From the NCBI GenBank assembly GCA_034696485.1, contig JAQIWT010001094.1, positions 1 to 12,560 on the forward strand: DNA of 12,560 nucleotides, in the 5' to 3' direction. A program made the position numbers and the translations under genes. Numbering within the stretch: position 1 is the stretch's first letter; every line of letters starts with the position of its first letter. The notes under the pieces were generated by a model that was not told where the DNA came from, searched no databases, and saw only the letters and a list, made by a program, of their open reading frames with translations. Below are positions 1-8,648 of the stretch, in pieces. The DNA is from Isohypsibius dastychi. Its lineage: Eukaryota; Tardigrada; Eutardigrada; Parachela; Isohypsibiidae.

Positions 1-337
1 CGGCAAAATTTTACCGGCAAAATGTCCGGCGGAAAGCCCGGAAATAAATCTTTCCGCACATTTTTTGATCACTAGGGGTATGTTCTAAGAGGAGTACTAA
101 CAAAGGCAAAAAACTAAAGCGGTCAACCAGTGACCTTTCGCATCATCACACCGAGGTGTCCTGGCACTTCGATCCATTGCAGCTCGATTATCACGTAAAA
201 ACAGAGGGCAGTCATTCAATGACGCAGTAATAAAACAACAAAGTCAAGTCAGGTCCACATGTCTCCAGCGCTGCATCTTTGATGGGTAATCGAATCGTGT
301 CGGTTAAAAAGAAGGGCGCATCAACAGAAGCTTGCGT
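1..337. other. 3' flank of the NET gene; no gene seen
   Basis: No coding region is supported here. The first 60 bases carry a short repeated motif: CCGGCAAAAT occurs at 15-24, a partial copy starts at base 1, and further CCGG-containing words follow. The rest is the downstream side of the minus-strand NET-domain gene. I see no AATAAA or ATTAAA on the minus strand, so the polyadenylation site is not identified. Confidence 0.5.
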
Positions 338-1721
338 TCAGTCGAATTTCAACACCGCATCCATCCCATCATCGTCCAAGCTCACCGAAACGGAATTATC
401 CAAAAGGTTGATTCCCTGAAGAAATTCTTGCTCGGTGACCTTTTCCGAGTTTTGTAAATCGTCTCGCACTTCAAACAGCAACACCTCATCCAAGTTCTGC
501 ATGGCTGGCATTGAATATGATCCCGAGTCAGTAGTAGGACTCATCAGAGGAGAAGAGCTGGCCATGTCGACCTTTTCCGAACTCGGTTCGACATGAGATC
601 CGATATCGCTATCTGCACCGACGAAGAAATTCCCCAACTTCTGCGTAGTCGGATGACAACCATAACAATCTGGCGGCGATACGTTTCTGGCTTTCGATGC
701 TTCGTCAACAAAGTCCTCAACAGCTACCAGAGCCTCGTTCCCCAGTGTTTCAAAATCGATTTCAATTTCATCTTCGCCGGTTTCCATGAGTTCTCCCCCA
801 TTTTTCCGGATGATCCCGATAACTTCAGCCAGCTGTTCGGAATCGAGATTTCCAACGGCATTCATCAACCGCCGACGTCGCTCTATCGATTCTGCCAAAC
901 TCGACCGCTGCAACAGATGTTCCGGAGAAGAAAAGGTCGCAACTGTGGTTGTGGAGGTTGTCGTGATTGACACTTCCGGTTGGTGAACCGTGTTGCTGAG
1001 TTCGTGGCTTTCGCATCCGGATGAAGCTGAAAACGTCAACCGGAAGTCAGACTCAAAAATATCTGAATTCGAGCCTAGAAATGTTTTATCTCAACTCACT
1101 CGTTCGACAGATGTTCTCCAGCTCCTCGATCATCGCAAAAAACTGTTCTTCCTCTTTCGCAATATTCATCTCGATATGTTTGAGAAGAACTTCCGCCTGA
1201 TCAACTCCACGACACTTTTCTCTGACTGCTCCCGTTTGCACTTTCATGAATTTGGTATGTCGTGGGTTCCAATTGCTCAGACGTCTCAAAATCTCTTCCT
1301 GCTCAGCCATTGGTGCCATCATTTCATCCAGCGTTCTCTTTTTTGACCTCAGAAAAGAGCAACCTTTTTCAACGCGTGCGATGTGGTCGAAGAAATCTGA
1401 AGCTTTGACTTTCTTTCTCATGAAAACACTCAGCTGATCTCTAGCTTTGACGACACTTTCTCTGGTCCCAGCTGCTTTGGCTTCCATTTCCTCCATCAAA
1501 AAACAACAGCTGCGAACTTTGGCCATTTTCACGTCCAGGTCCTTGGTGGTCGACCTATCCCATGCCATGATTTTCGTCACATCTCGCGAAAGCCTCGCAC
1601 ATGCTTTGTCAACTTCCTCCCGCTTCCTATTCAAAATCAGTGCATCGAGCCTTTTGGTATACTCTCGAACCTTGAGCTCCTTCTGAATAAGCGAAGTCCG
1701 ATGAAGCATCTGGTCATCCAT
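338..1721 (-). CDS. Coiled-coil protein with a C-terminal-half NET (BET extra-terminal) domain; no bromodomain
   Basis: Two exons, 1721-1100 and 1026-338, joined across a 73-base intron (1099-1027, GTGAGT...TTTTCAG, phase 1), give a 436-residue protein. The ATG at 1721 has a good context (ATCATGG) and an in-frame stop lies upstream at 1745-1743. Residues 1-207 are charged and helical, with repeated K/E/R/L heptad-like spacing, and look like coiled coil. Residues about 257-316 match the NET/ET domain of BET proteins: a basic RRRRL start, then LDSEQLAEVIGII, then the acidic signature DEIEIDFETL (293-302) and a final helix. A Ser/Thr/Asp-rich tail follows. In known BET and TAF14-type proteins the ET domain is a chromatin adaptor that binds short basic peptides of transcription regulators, so a nuclear adaptor role is inferred. 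No bromodomain (ZA loop or acetyl-lysine Asn) is visible. The domain call is firm; the protein family is not. Confidence 0.85.
1027..1099 (-). other. Intron of the NET-domain gene
   Basis: On the minus strand the intron starts GTGAGTTGAG at 1099 and ends GACGTTTTCAG at 1027. Splicing converts a stop after residue 207 into a Thr codon and enters the NET-domain frame. The 73-base length is typical of the other introns in this window. Confidence 0.8.
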
Positions 1722-2982
1722 GATGGCGAAAGTTTGGCCAGCTCAGCCAAATTCGGTGAAGTTACAATGATTAGAAAATGAAAGTCAGTCAAAAACAGTA
1801 AGAACGGCTGAAGTAGAAGATTGTCAGAAAAGGAGCAAATGATTGCAAATCCTTGGTTTCAAAACTAACCAAGTGGGTGGGCCAATGGACGCTGGCAGAT
1901 AGAGGTGGAACTTTGAGGGGGGGGGGGGGGCTTGGATACATGCGACACGTTTTAGCCGCAGTGATCTTCTGACAGTTCTCCACATAAATGTCGTCTGCAA
2001 TCACGGACATTGTATTTGCACTGCAGAGATAACACTGGATTGCACCGAAAGATGTTGAAAGTAATCGGTTTTAGGCCTTGTATTGAAACTGTAAAAGGCA
2101 AGCCGTAACTGATCGTGGGTGAGACTAAAGAAAAATCCAATCACTTCGGATCTCAAAGACTCACTATGTCCTTACCACTACATTCGAGCGAGCACAGTAT
2201 GCATGTGCAGGAGGGACCCAGGTGTGGTTATTCATGTAGCAGATGAAATTACAACAGTATTCTCTTCGAGGCAAGGATTCGGGGTCACCACATCACAGCA
2301 CACGTCTTACGTCATCAGGTCACAGCAAGACCTTCAAGTTTTCGTCATGTTTGACGTCAAACGGAGTTTTATAGGTTGAGAAAAAGAGAGAATGAAAAAA
2401 TGCACATAGTGAGAATTCGGTTTCAGTAATTAAATTATCACAAGCTCAAAACATAATTCTATGGAAAACTGGTTCAAAAGGACAAGTGGTTAATCATTCC
2501 TCTAGCGATAATCTAACTGTTTAGCAAAGTGCGAGACCCTCCATTAAAACTGGTCGGTACGTCAAATAGACAAATACGACCTCATGTTATTTCTCTAGCA
2601 AATGTATACCGTATGTCCTGTTTTTATGCCGTTGACAAATAAGCGACTGATGAGTAACACCGGGACATCGGAGCATGTTATTGCTGTACTGCCTCAGTGA
2701 AAAGTATCGGCGAAACGTGATCAAATTTTGTTCTACTTCCACTCATACGACGTTATGAATCATCTGCAAGCGATAAATTTCGCTGTTTTCCTTCATCGCT
2801 GGCTAGAGACAAGTTGCTGAATCTGAGTGAGAGCAATCGTTCGGTTCAGGCACACTACACTTTTCGGTGCGTATGTGAGCACGTGTGCCGAATCCAGAAT
2901 CTGGTTTTGACAACTCCGTGTATTGCCCATTTTCAGGTCTAACCACTGCATTCTTTATCTTAGAAAATCTACGACCAACGTC
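1722..2982. other. Intergenic region between divergent NET and MARVEL genes
   Basis: The region contains the upstream sides of two divergently transcribed genes. It holds a run of 14 G at 1917-1930, a TTGACGTCAA palindrome near 2350 and a TTACGTCATC word about 40 bases before it (CRE/bZIP-like words). A pyrimidine tract ending TTTTCAG near 2936 could be a 5'-UTR acceptor for the MARVEL gene. Open frames here (for example 2119-2379) show no domain or signal peptide and I do not call them genes. Confidence 0.5.
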
Positions 2983-3696
2983 ATGATGGCCACAATGCCA
3001 CTCACTAACGAACTACCGCCACCATATCCAGCTCCTCGTGCCCGGATTTTCGTATGATCGAAGCTTTCTGTCCAGTCTGCCGGGAAAACTGACGACGATG
3101 GCAATGGTAAATGGATTCAGTTCACTCGTTCCACAGTATGTTTAGTGTAACAGCTGACTAATCTTGCCAGGTTTTTGCCTTTTGTGCATCTGTCGCCATC
3201 GAAGTAGAAAAGAGCAAACACAATATCAGTAAGTCTGTTGGAATGAGAACAACAAAGTTCTGCCTAGCTAGCTGGAGCCTGATTTGACGGTCTTACAGGA
3301 GCGCTTGGTACGGCAGTCTGAAGTTTCACGAGTTTGCGACGGTGACCTCATGGGTCTTCCTAGTCATATTTCTTGTCGGATCGACCTACCGCATTTATTC
3401 CTATTCGAACACAACACCGCGTGTTTTAAAGTTTGTGGTAGGAAAAAGAACCCAGTTTCCATCCACAGAGTAATGTTGTCACGTTTGGTTCTGGTTTTCA
3501 GATGATTGGTCATTCTGCGATATGGGCAATACTCCTTCTGGTCTCCTCTTCAATCATTTTGGCTGAACATTATTATTATATTTCTGCCGAAGCATCTGCT
3601 GTGTGTTTGTTTAATCTGATCACTGTCCAAAGTATGTGTGTATTGAGTTGGTTTATTCGAATGCGTTGTAGGTGTTCGGACTATTGGAAATGTTAG
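2983..3696 (+). CDS. Four-transmembrane MARVEL-domain protein (CMTM/plasmolipin-like), frame problem in exon 1
   Basis: Proposed exons are 2983-3106, 3171-3232 (or 3228), 3299-3437 and 3502-3696, about 172 residues, the usual size for CMTM or plasmolipin proteins. Exon 1 starts MMATMPLTNE and has a PPPYP motif before TM1, which spans exons 1-2 (LTTMAM then VFAFCASVAIE). Exon 3 holds TM2 (ATVTSWVFLVIFLVG) after a FHEF loop. Exon 4 holds TM3 (AIWAILLLVSSSIILA) and TM4, and ends in a basic, Cys-rich tail (RMRCRCSDYWKC). MARVEL proteins act in membrane apposition and vesicle traffic. Exons 3 and 4 join cleanly in phase 0. Two oddities remain. Exon 1 meets a TGA at 3055 unless one T of the TTTT at 3047-3050 is dropped. 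Exon 2 joins exon 3 in frame only from a weak donor (AA|GTCTGT at 3233), not the consensus GTAAGT at 3229. Either the sequence has small errors or the gene is decaying. A shadow hydrophobic frame at 3672-3804 was not used. Confidence 0.62.
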
Positions 3697-4443
3697 CGCT
3701 CGTTGGCGTGATTATCGTCCTCGACATGGATTCTAGGGGAATACGCCAACAAATTTTGTTCGAGAGCGACCAGAAGAAATCATTTTCAGTAAAGCAGACG
3801 TTCTAAACAGAAGCGGCTTGGACCAAAAATGTGCAATCAGAACAAATATTCGCCCGATGAGTATTTTTCAGCTTAACCAAGTGGCTTTGGCTTAAAAAAT
3901 GGACAGATGTATATCTGTTAGCCTCAGTTAAACAGCAGACACAGGCAAGCCAGAAAGAGTGCCACGTTCAGATTCGGGATTGCTCCGTGCACGCCAATCC
4001 AGAAGTTCTGGAATCTCGTGTCTGAAAGCGGCTTGGTTTATGGCGACATTTGCCCAGCTGAGCCATGGATGAAGTTCGGTCAAAGAAAGCAACCACCACA
4101 ATAAAGAACGAACCAGGTTTCTGACTGGTTGTGAATGCTGGACTTTGTTCAACGCTGACCATATGATCTCGCCGTGTTGAAGATATGATACAAAATCGTC
4201 CGGCGAAAGAGCTTGGCATAACATACGGTGCTCTGTGAAATAAGAGAGCCTGGTGCGGTAATCGATAGTGAAATTCTCAAACCTGATGTGACTTGATCGG
4301 AATGGTCACCTCGGTAGGTGCAACGCAGCGCGAAGTGCTGTCCAAATATGGACGTTTTTCCGGTGACAGGCATTGAGCCGTTCTCTGAAATTTTGCGCTT
4401 TGACTTGAGTTCTTTAGAATTCTGAGGTCTGAGTGGAGCTTTT

Positions 4444-4468
4444 GTCCCCCGCTCCCCATTGGGGGGAC
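4444..4468. repeat. Hairpin, 7-bp GC-rich stem
   Basis: GTCCCCC at 4444-4450 is the exact reverse complement of GGGGGAC at 4462-4468, with an 11-base loop. It lies 15 bases before a longer hairpin. Confidence 0.6.
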
Positions 4469-4483
4469 CCATAAATAGATCCT

Positions 4484-4514
4484 CGATACCTGTGCAAGTT
4501 TGGCACAGGTATCG
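4484..4514. repeat. Hairpin, perfect 12-bp stem
   Basis: CGATACCTGTGC (4484-4495) and GCACAGGTATCG (4503-4514) are exact reverse complements around a 7-base loop. Two further C-G pairs and a T-G wobble extend the stem outward. A CGGGGCCCCG palindrome follows at 4513-4522. Confidence 0.8.
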
Positions 4515-4760
4515 GGGCCCCGACACCGTTTGGCAAGCCTACAAACCCCAAACCTACAAACTGCGCACGCTGAGTCACATGCGATACGTTGCGGTCGTGG
4601 TATTATGGAGGACAATATGCCCGCCACTACCCGTAGTGGTCATCGAGAATTTCGGTCCTCAATTCAGTTTTCTGGAAAAAATTTTTTGTTATGGAACAGC
4701 CGAGTTTTTGCGAGATTTTTCATTCCGAGTCTGTTTTGGCATGCATGTCACTCTTAGCGA

Positions 4761-5010
4761 GTTCTTCGTAAGCTGGGTAATGACATGCAGTTGACTTTGA
4801 AAGAAGAATTCCTGTTACAAGGCAGTTTTTTTCTCTGATTCGATTAACCAACTGTTTTCATGCGCATTGATGTACCACGGACTGACGGTAGGCAGCTGGA
4901 ATATCCGCTGAGACAAATGAATAAGGAATAGCTTTTTCCCTAAGTGGTGATAAAGATTTAAGTGCAGATGTGAATTTGATTAAAATTCATCTCAAAGCTA
5001 GAGTACAGGT
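4761..5010 (+). promoter_or_regulatory. Orphan third copy of the trefoil promoter, without TATA or coding exons
   Basis: This stretch aligns by eye with the upstream regions of both trefoil genes. Shared words in the same order are GTTCTTC (4761), GAATTCCTG (4805), a T-rich block ending in CTGATTCGATTAACCAAC, GCGCATTGATG, CAGCTGGAATAT (4893) followed by GAGACAAA and GAATAA, and ATCTCAAAGCT near 4990. Where the genes have TATAAAT, this copy reads GAGTACAG. No signal-peptide or trefoil exon follows before the next full promoter copy starts at about 5094. Confidence 0.7.
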
Positions 5011-5093
5011 GATCCATTAGACCGTACCTGTGCCCTGTGGCGACTTCTAACGATTTGTGCGTCGCCATTTTCAGGCTTTCACGATTGCGCTAT

Positions 5094-5434
5094 GTTCTTC
5101 ACATCAGCTAGATAATCACAAAGACTGAGCCAGCACTTTGGCGTTCAAACAGGAATTCCTGGTACAGCCTGCAGCATGTTTTTTGTTCTGGTCCGGTTGA
5201 CTAACTTTTTTGGCGCATCGATCTGTCACGACTTGACTTTCAACAGCTGGAATATTCCATGAGACAAAAGAATAATAAGAATGGCGTATGTCCTTAGGCA
5301 GCGAGCTAAGACAGTTGCGAGCAATGTTGATCTCAGAGCTCGTATAAATTGGGTCTTCACTATAATCCTTTCAGCTAAAGATTTCATTTTATTTTCCGAT
5401 CGATTTTAAAAGTCCTCTGCAACCACGTCGAAGA
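5094..5434 (+). promoter_or_regulatory. Promoter and 5' UTR of trefoil gene 1
   Basis: A TATA box (TATAAAT) lies at 5343-5349, 86 bases before the ATG, so transcription probably starts near 5373. A CAGCTG E-box at 5244-5249 is followed by GAATATTCCATGAGACAAA. The same words recur in the trefoil 2 promoter and in the orphan copy, which marks them as the conserved control elements. The role of the E-box is inferred. Confidence 0.7.
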
Positions 5435-5776
5435 ATGACACGATTTTCAATGCTTCTTTGCTTCATGTTGGTGATGGTTGCAACTGGTGAGCGCATTGCC
5501 TTATTTTGAAGTCAATAAATACATGGTGAACAGCTGAACCATATATTCGACTAATTCGCGTTGTTTTCAGTTTTTGCCGCCAAGCCGGCAGCCATTCAAT
5601 GCCGCTTCACGGATGGTGGCCGGCAACAATGTGGCGCTGCTGGAATCAGGGAGGCGGAGTGTGATAAGCTGTCTTGTTGCTGGAATCCCAAGGCATCGAG
5701 TGCCAAAAACCAAGGATCCGTCCCGAGCTGCTTCAAGTCTGCCGCTCAGTTGAATTCGATGCAACGAATATTATAA
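5435..5776 (+). CDS. Secreted single-domain trefoil (P-type) protein, copy 1
   Basis: Exon 1 (5435-5486) encodes the signal peptide MTRFSMLLCFMLVMVAT. An 84-base phase-1 intron (5487-5570, GTGAGC...TTTTCAG) follows, then exon 2 (5571-5776). The total is 85 residues. The trefoil occupies residues 28-72 with six cysteines at 28, 38, 48, 53, 54 and 71. Its landmarks are R-x-Q-Q-C-G, G-I, E-C, S-C-C-W-N-P and V-P-S-C-F. Spacing C1-9-C2-9-C3-4-C4C5 is canonical, but C5-16-C6 is longer than the 10 residues of vertebrate TFF peptides. Longer loops occur in trefoils attached to glycoside hydrolases. Trefoil peptides are secreted, often with mucus, and protect or repair epithelia; that role here is inferred. 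The intron separating signal peptide from mature domain is shared with copy 2. The ATG is chosen because it starts the hydrophobic signal 86 bases after the TATA box. Confidence 0.9.
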
Positions 5777-6439
5777 AGTCGTTCTGAACATGTCCAGTGT
5801 TGTGGAGTTGACATGCCGTGGGTTTTTTCAACTTCTCTGTATGTGGCGAATTGACCCGAAATGAACTTCAATGATTCACCTAAGATTGATTTGGGTTCTC
5901 AGTTAACTGCTGGACATTTTCAGCTTCTCAGTAAGCTCATGCAACATTACACACAGAGTTCTTTTTTTTGAGAAGTGAAGTATTACCATTCCTACGACCG
6001 AAGTCGTCAGAAAGGAACTTTTTACCTTCTCACCTTTACAGGAACTCTCTGTTAGCAGTTCAACGGGTGATCTGAAAGAGAGGGAGGTTTCAGAGCACAC
6101 AGATTGCGAAGTGAACGCTCTTGAACTCCTGTTCAAGGAGCCCCGGGTACATTCTTGTGATACCAGGTACAGGTGTGTAGTGTTGCGCTTTTTGATGGGA
6201 GAAGAAAATGTGATGGAGAACTTCCAAACAACTTTCCCACCAACTTTCCCACCCAACTTTCCCAACCAATAACTGACAGTTCTTCTGCTTACATTCTGCT
6301 TCTGCACACCTCGGTATCACATTACGCGCGACCAGCACCACACAAGTATTCATTTTCAGAAAGCCGAAGGCCACAAACAACACAAGGCTACCCCGAGATC
6401 GAGATAACGCTACCTCTTACTCTAAACTTTGCAACTCCA
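5777..6439. other. 3' flank of trefoil gene 1 and low-complexity stretch
   Basis: Bases up to about 5926 are still part of the duplicated unit: GTTAACTGCTGGACATTTTCAG near 5905 matches ATTAACTTGTGGACATGTTCAG near 10440. A hairpin CTTGAAC-TCCT-GTTCAAG sits near 6119-6136. Bases 6227-6266 carry three to four direct repeats of a CAACTTTCCCAC-like 11-13-mer. No confident gene is seen. No AATAAA signal is visible downstream of the trefoil stop. Confidence 0.55.
6227..6266. repeat. Short tandem repeat (ACTTTCCCAC/AACC-type)
   Basis: The core AACTTTCCCA is repeated three times with 1-3 base changes in spacing. In one frame it reads as (N/T)FPP repeats, so it may mark the start of the Pro/Thr-rich coding region, but this cannot be shown. 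Confidence 0.6.
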
Positions 6440-7766
6440 CAGCCTTCTCATAGTCAGGAACCCCTCCCCCACCCAGACCCACAAATTTTATAGTCACCAG
6501 CTCAAGAACCACCACTCAGTCCTACTGGGAACCAGTGACCACACAAACACCGAGACTCACAACTTCTGCAGCACCACCACAAGAACCAGTACGCAAGCGT
6601 ATTCAGAACCAACCAAGTACCACATGGGCGATGAGACCTTCGACCATTCCGCAGCAAACCACTCAACAGTATCCTGTTTCCGAGAATCCACAACCAATCG
6701 AGCAGACAACACCCCAAACTTATCAGATGCAACGTTGCCACCTCCTGGACCCCAAACAATACCGTCTGTGCCTTCGCCAATCAGAATGCAGCCATCAAGA
6801 CAAACGAGCTCCGAAGCATCGGCAAAACACCGATACTAACAATCACAACCACAAAGCGCACAGCCAGCTGTCCGGGCACAGAGATTGGAATGGGCATGCA
6901 GCCACCCATGCAGCAACCCGGCGGAAGGGTATGCCACATACTGCCGGTCAGCCTGCTGAATGTGCCGTCATTAGGTCAGTCAGTTCACGGAGGCGCTGGC
7001 GTAAATGTTACTCGTGCGACCAATACCAACAACGACGCGTGCTGCTTCGGGAACGTATCCCAAAACGAAAATTATCCGAGAATCTTTCCTGGTCGCAACT
7101 TTCGTCAGTTTCGCTCTTAGTAACTTCTAGCTCTCTACCTGATTCAAAACGACCATACGTAACCAGAGACATTTGATTCTAATCCCTGTAATAGAAACTT
7201 CTCTTGACTTCACAGTCTTGTATTTATCGTTGGATAAAACCGTAAGTTTGGGAAGTGTACCCCGTAATAATTAATCATGCCAACCGGATTCGGAACAGCA
7301 AGTACCAACTACTGCAGTGATTTCCATAACATTCTTTTTTATTTCTTTCCAGACATATCACAAGCAAGCGGCGCAATCAAGGATCCAAAGTACGACTGCG
7401 GATAGTGAGTGATATGCTGCCCAGTCCCACGAAATGGAGGTAATGTCCAATGGGATACCTAGTTCACATACATGTACTACATTTAAACCGACTCAGTACC
7501 AGAACTTTGAAACTCACCCGAAAGGTCCGACGTATTTTGATTCGAAATACGGTATATCCGGTGATGGTAACACAAACGGGTAGGGTTTATCCGGAATGTA
7601 GCCAATGAACGTAAGGGTAGTCAGTAATTTCACCATAATACCCACAATTGCTCCAGGATCTAATGCTGCAGGGAGTGGACCACCGACATCACTCCTCTCA
7701 GCTGAACCAAAGGCCGTGTTGCTGACATCACTTCTGCCGAGCGCAATGCTGCTTCATTTAGGTTAG
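6440..7766 (+). CDS. Pro/Thr/Gln-rich secreted protein with GPI-anchor-like tail; exon structure and frame unresolved
   Basis: Several coding-looking pieces lie on the same strand. (a) 6448-6730 opens after a possible acceptor (TTCTCATAG) and reads as a mucin-like P/T/Q-rich chain (for example TTTQSYWEPVTTQTPR). (b) About 6720-6835 the P-rich sense moves to another frame (LPPPGPQTIPSVPSP). (c) About 6830-7120 it moves to a third frame, with CPGTEIGMGMQPPMQQPGG, two N-glycosylation motifs (NVT, NVS), DACCF, and a stop at 7118. (d) A good acceptor (TTCTTTCCAG) opens a short stretch near 7352-7405 containing DPKYDCG and then a GTGAGT donor. (e) A frame at 7425-7566 (THPKGPTYFDSKYGISGDG) splices in phase 1 across 7567-7656 (CTCCAG acceptor) to a final exon 7657-7766. 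That exon has small residues (SNAAGSG), a spacer and a hydrophobic end (AVLLTSLLPSAMLLHLG), like a GPI-anchor signal. The signal-peptide exon was not found. It could be one gene with sequence errors, two genes, or a decaying copy. Confidence 0.4.
7567..7656 (+). other. Intron before the GPI-like C-terminal exon
   Basis: The donor is GATG|GTAACA at 7567 (alternative CCG|GTGATG at 7561) and the acceptor is ATTGCTCCAG at 7656. Both donors are phase 1 and both join in frame to the last exon. Removal takes out two in-frame TAG codons that lie between the flanking coding segments, which is good support for a real intron. Confidence 0.55.
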
Positions 7767-7952
7767 GAGATTGATAAAAGGTGTTCCGACAACTTACACC
7801 TGACAACAGTCACCGTTTACAGTCAGATCGGAAGAGTGTTTCGAAGATGATGTAAAGAGCACTTCAAGACCATTGTTCGCTTCCGCATTGCGAGACCCCC
7901 TGCGGGATGACCTGATGTAATACCTTCAGTACCTTCAGTAAGCTCACGGGGA
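7767..7952. other. Short spacer with a direct repeat
   Basis: TACCTTCAG is present twice in tandem at 7921-7938. The 12-mer AGATCGGAAGAG occurs at 7825-7836. No gene is seen. Confidence 0.5.
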
Positions 7953-8277
7953 ATGAGTCACAGCTGGCTTGACTCGTAAACTGGCTGATGGGTTCCTGTT
8001 GCCAGTGGGATGACTCTTTTAACCATTTGACAATTACAGATCTGTACTGCACTAATTCTTATTTTCACATTTTTGTGGTAGCGTTGTTTTTGTCTGCTTG
8101 CTGGTTTTTCCTACAAAAGACCAATTAATTAGTTTTGAACACGGTGATACGTATGCTGCTAAAAGCGTTGTTCAATCCGTTACTCGCCAACGTATGAAAC
8201 AATTTCTAGTTGAAATACTGGACGAAAAGAACATATCCAAGATGAAGGGATGTGCAAAAGGCGGTATTAAAAAGTGA
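7953..8277 (+). CDS. Small secreted basic peptide, two exons, unrecognised
   Basis: The main exon 8082-8277 encodes a hydrophobic stretch (VVFVCLLVF) then PTKDQLISFEHGD, QSVTRQRMKQFLVEILDEKN and a Lys/Gly-rich end (GCAKGGIKK), closing with TGA at 8275. It has no ATG upstream of the hydrophobic stretch. The preceding bases end TTTTGTGGTAG, a plausible acceptor at 8081. Upstream, ATG at 7953 opens MSHSWLDS and reaches a phase-2 GTAAAC donor at 7976. Joining these across a 106-base intron keeps the frame and gives 72 residues with a signal-peptide-like start. Short secreted proteins with a 5' intron are the style of this locus. The family is unknown. The first exon is the weak point: another upstream exon could be used. 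Confidence 0.45.
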
Positions 8278-8648
8278 ACCAAAGCAAAAATCGGTATAGT
8301 CTGGAAACACTTAAGTAAAGTGTGACTACGGAACTAATCTGCGCCGTTCCAAAAGTAGATGCACTCAAACCATTCGCACCATGAGTTCGTTTCCAAGTTC
8401 AGTGCTGTATTTCCAGATGTCCCCGAAAACCACCGCTCTCCACGAAAGCTTTTTTCACGAGTGCCCTGTAATAAACGAGATGGCTCGTTGACGAAGCAAT
8501 TCCGCAGCGTGATTGTCAGCCAGAATCAAGGCCTAAAACAAAACCTCCACCAACCCACCTCGCATTGTACACAATAAAGACAGTGAACTGACCTCAGCAG
8601 TATTCTTAACAGTCAGAATAGAAGCCAAATGTTCCCCGCAAAGCTCTT
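8278..8648. other. Convergent intergenic region
   Basis: This is the 3' side of the small peptide gene (plus) and of the broken minus-strand gene. AATAAA occurs on the plus strand at about 8471 and 8573, and either could be a polyadenylation signal for the plus-strand gene. A 72-codon open frame at 8359-8577 shows no domain or signal peptide and is not called. Confidence 0.45.

Larger units (their letters stand above)
3697..4760. other. Intergenic region with paired hairpins
   Basis: No gene is confidently seen. A minus-strand ATG-to-stop frame at 4224-3928 (98 residues, Trp/Leu-rich) and another ending at 4149 have no recognisable domain and overlap each other. The clearest structure is the hairpin pair at 4444-4514, listed separately. 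The right edge runs into the orphan promoter copy. Confidence 0.45.

Noticed and set aside
593-986. Plus-strand open frames overlapping the NET gene
   Set aside because: They are antisense shadows of the clearly coding minus-strand NET exon and show no domain.
1086-1099. Stop codon just after residue 207 of the NET gene, as the true end of a short protein
   Set aside because: A consensus donor precedes it, and splicing to 1026 restores one long frame with a complete NET domain.
2119-2379. 86-codon plus-strand frame in the NET-MARVEL intergenic region
   Set aside because: The composition looks random and there is no supporting promoter, splice site or domain.
3672-3804. Hydrophobic frame (VFGLLEMLALVGVIIVLD) as a fifth MARVEL exon
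   Set aside because: It needs a 40-base intron and does not match in phase. Exon 4 already contains TM4 and a natural stop at 3696.
3928-4526. Two overlapping minus-strand open frames (98 and 125 codons)
   Set aside because: They have no recognisable domain, signal peptide or splice context, and one has no ATG near its start. Chance cannot be excluded.
8359-8577. 72-codon plus-strand frame
   Set aside because: No signal peptide or domain; it lies in a 3' flank between convergent genes.
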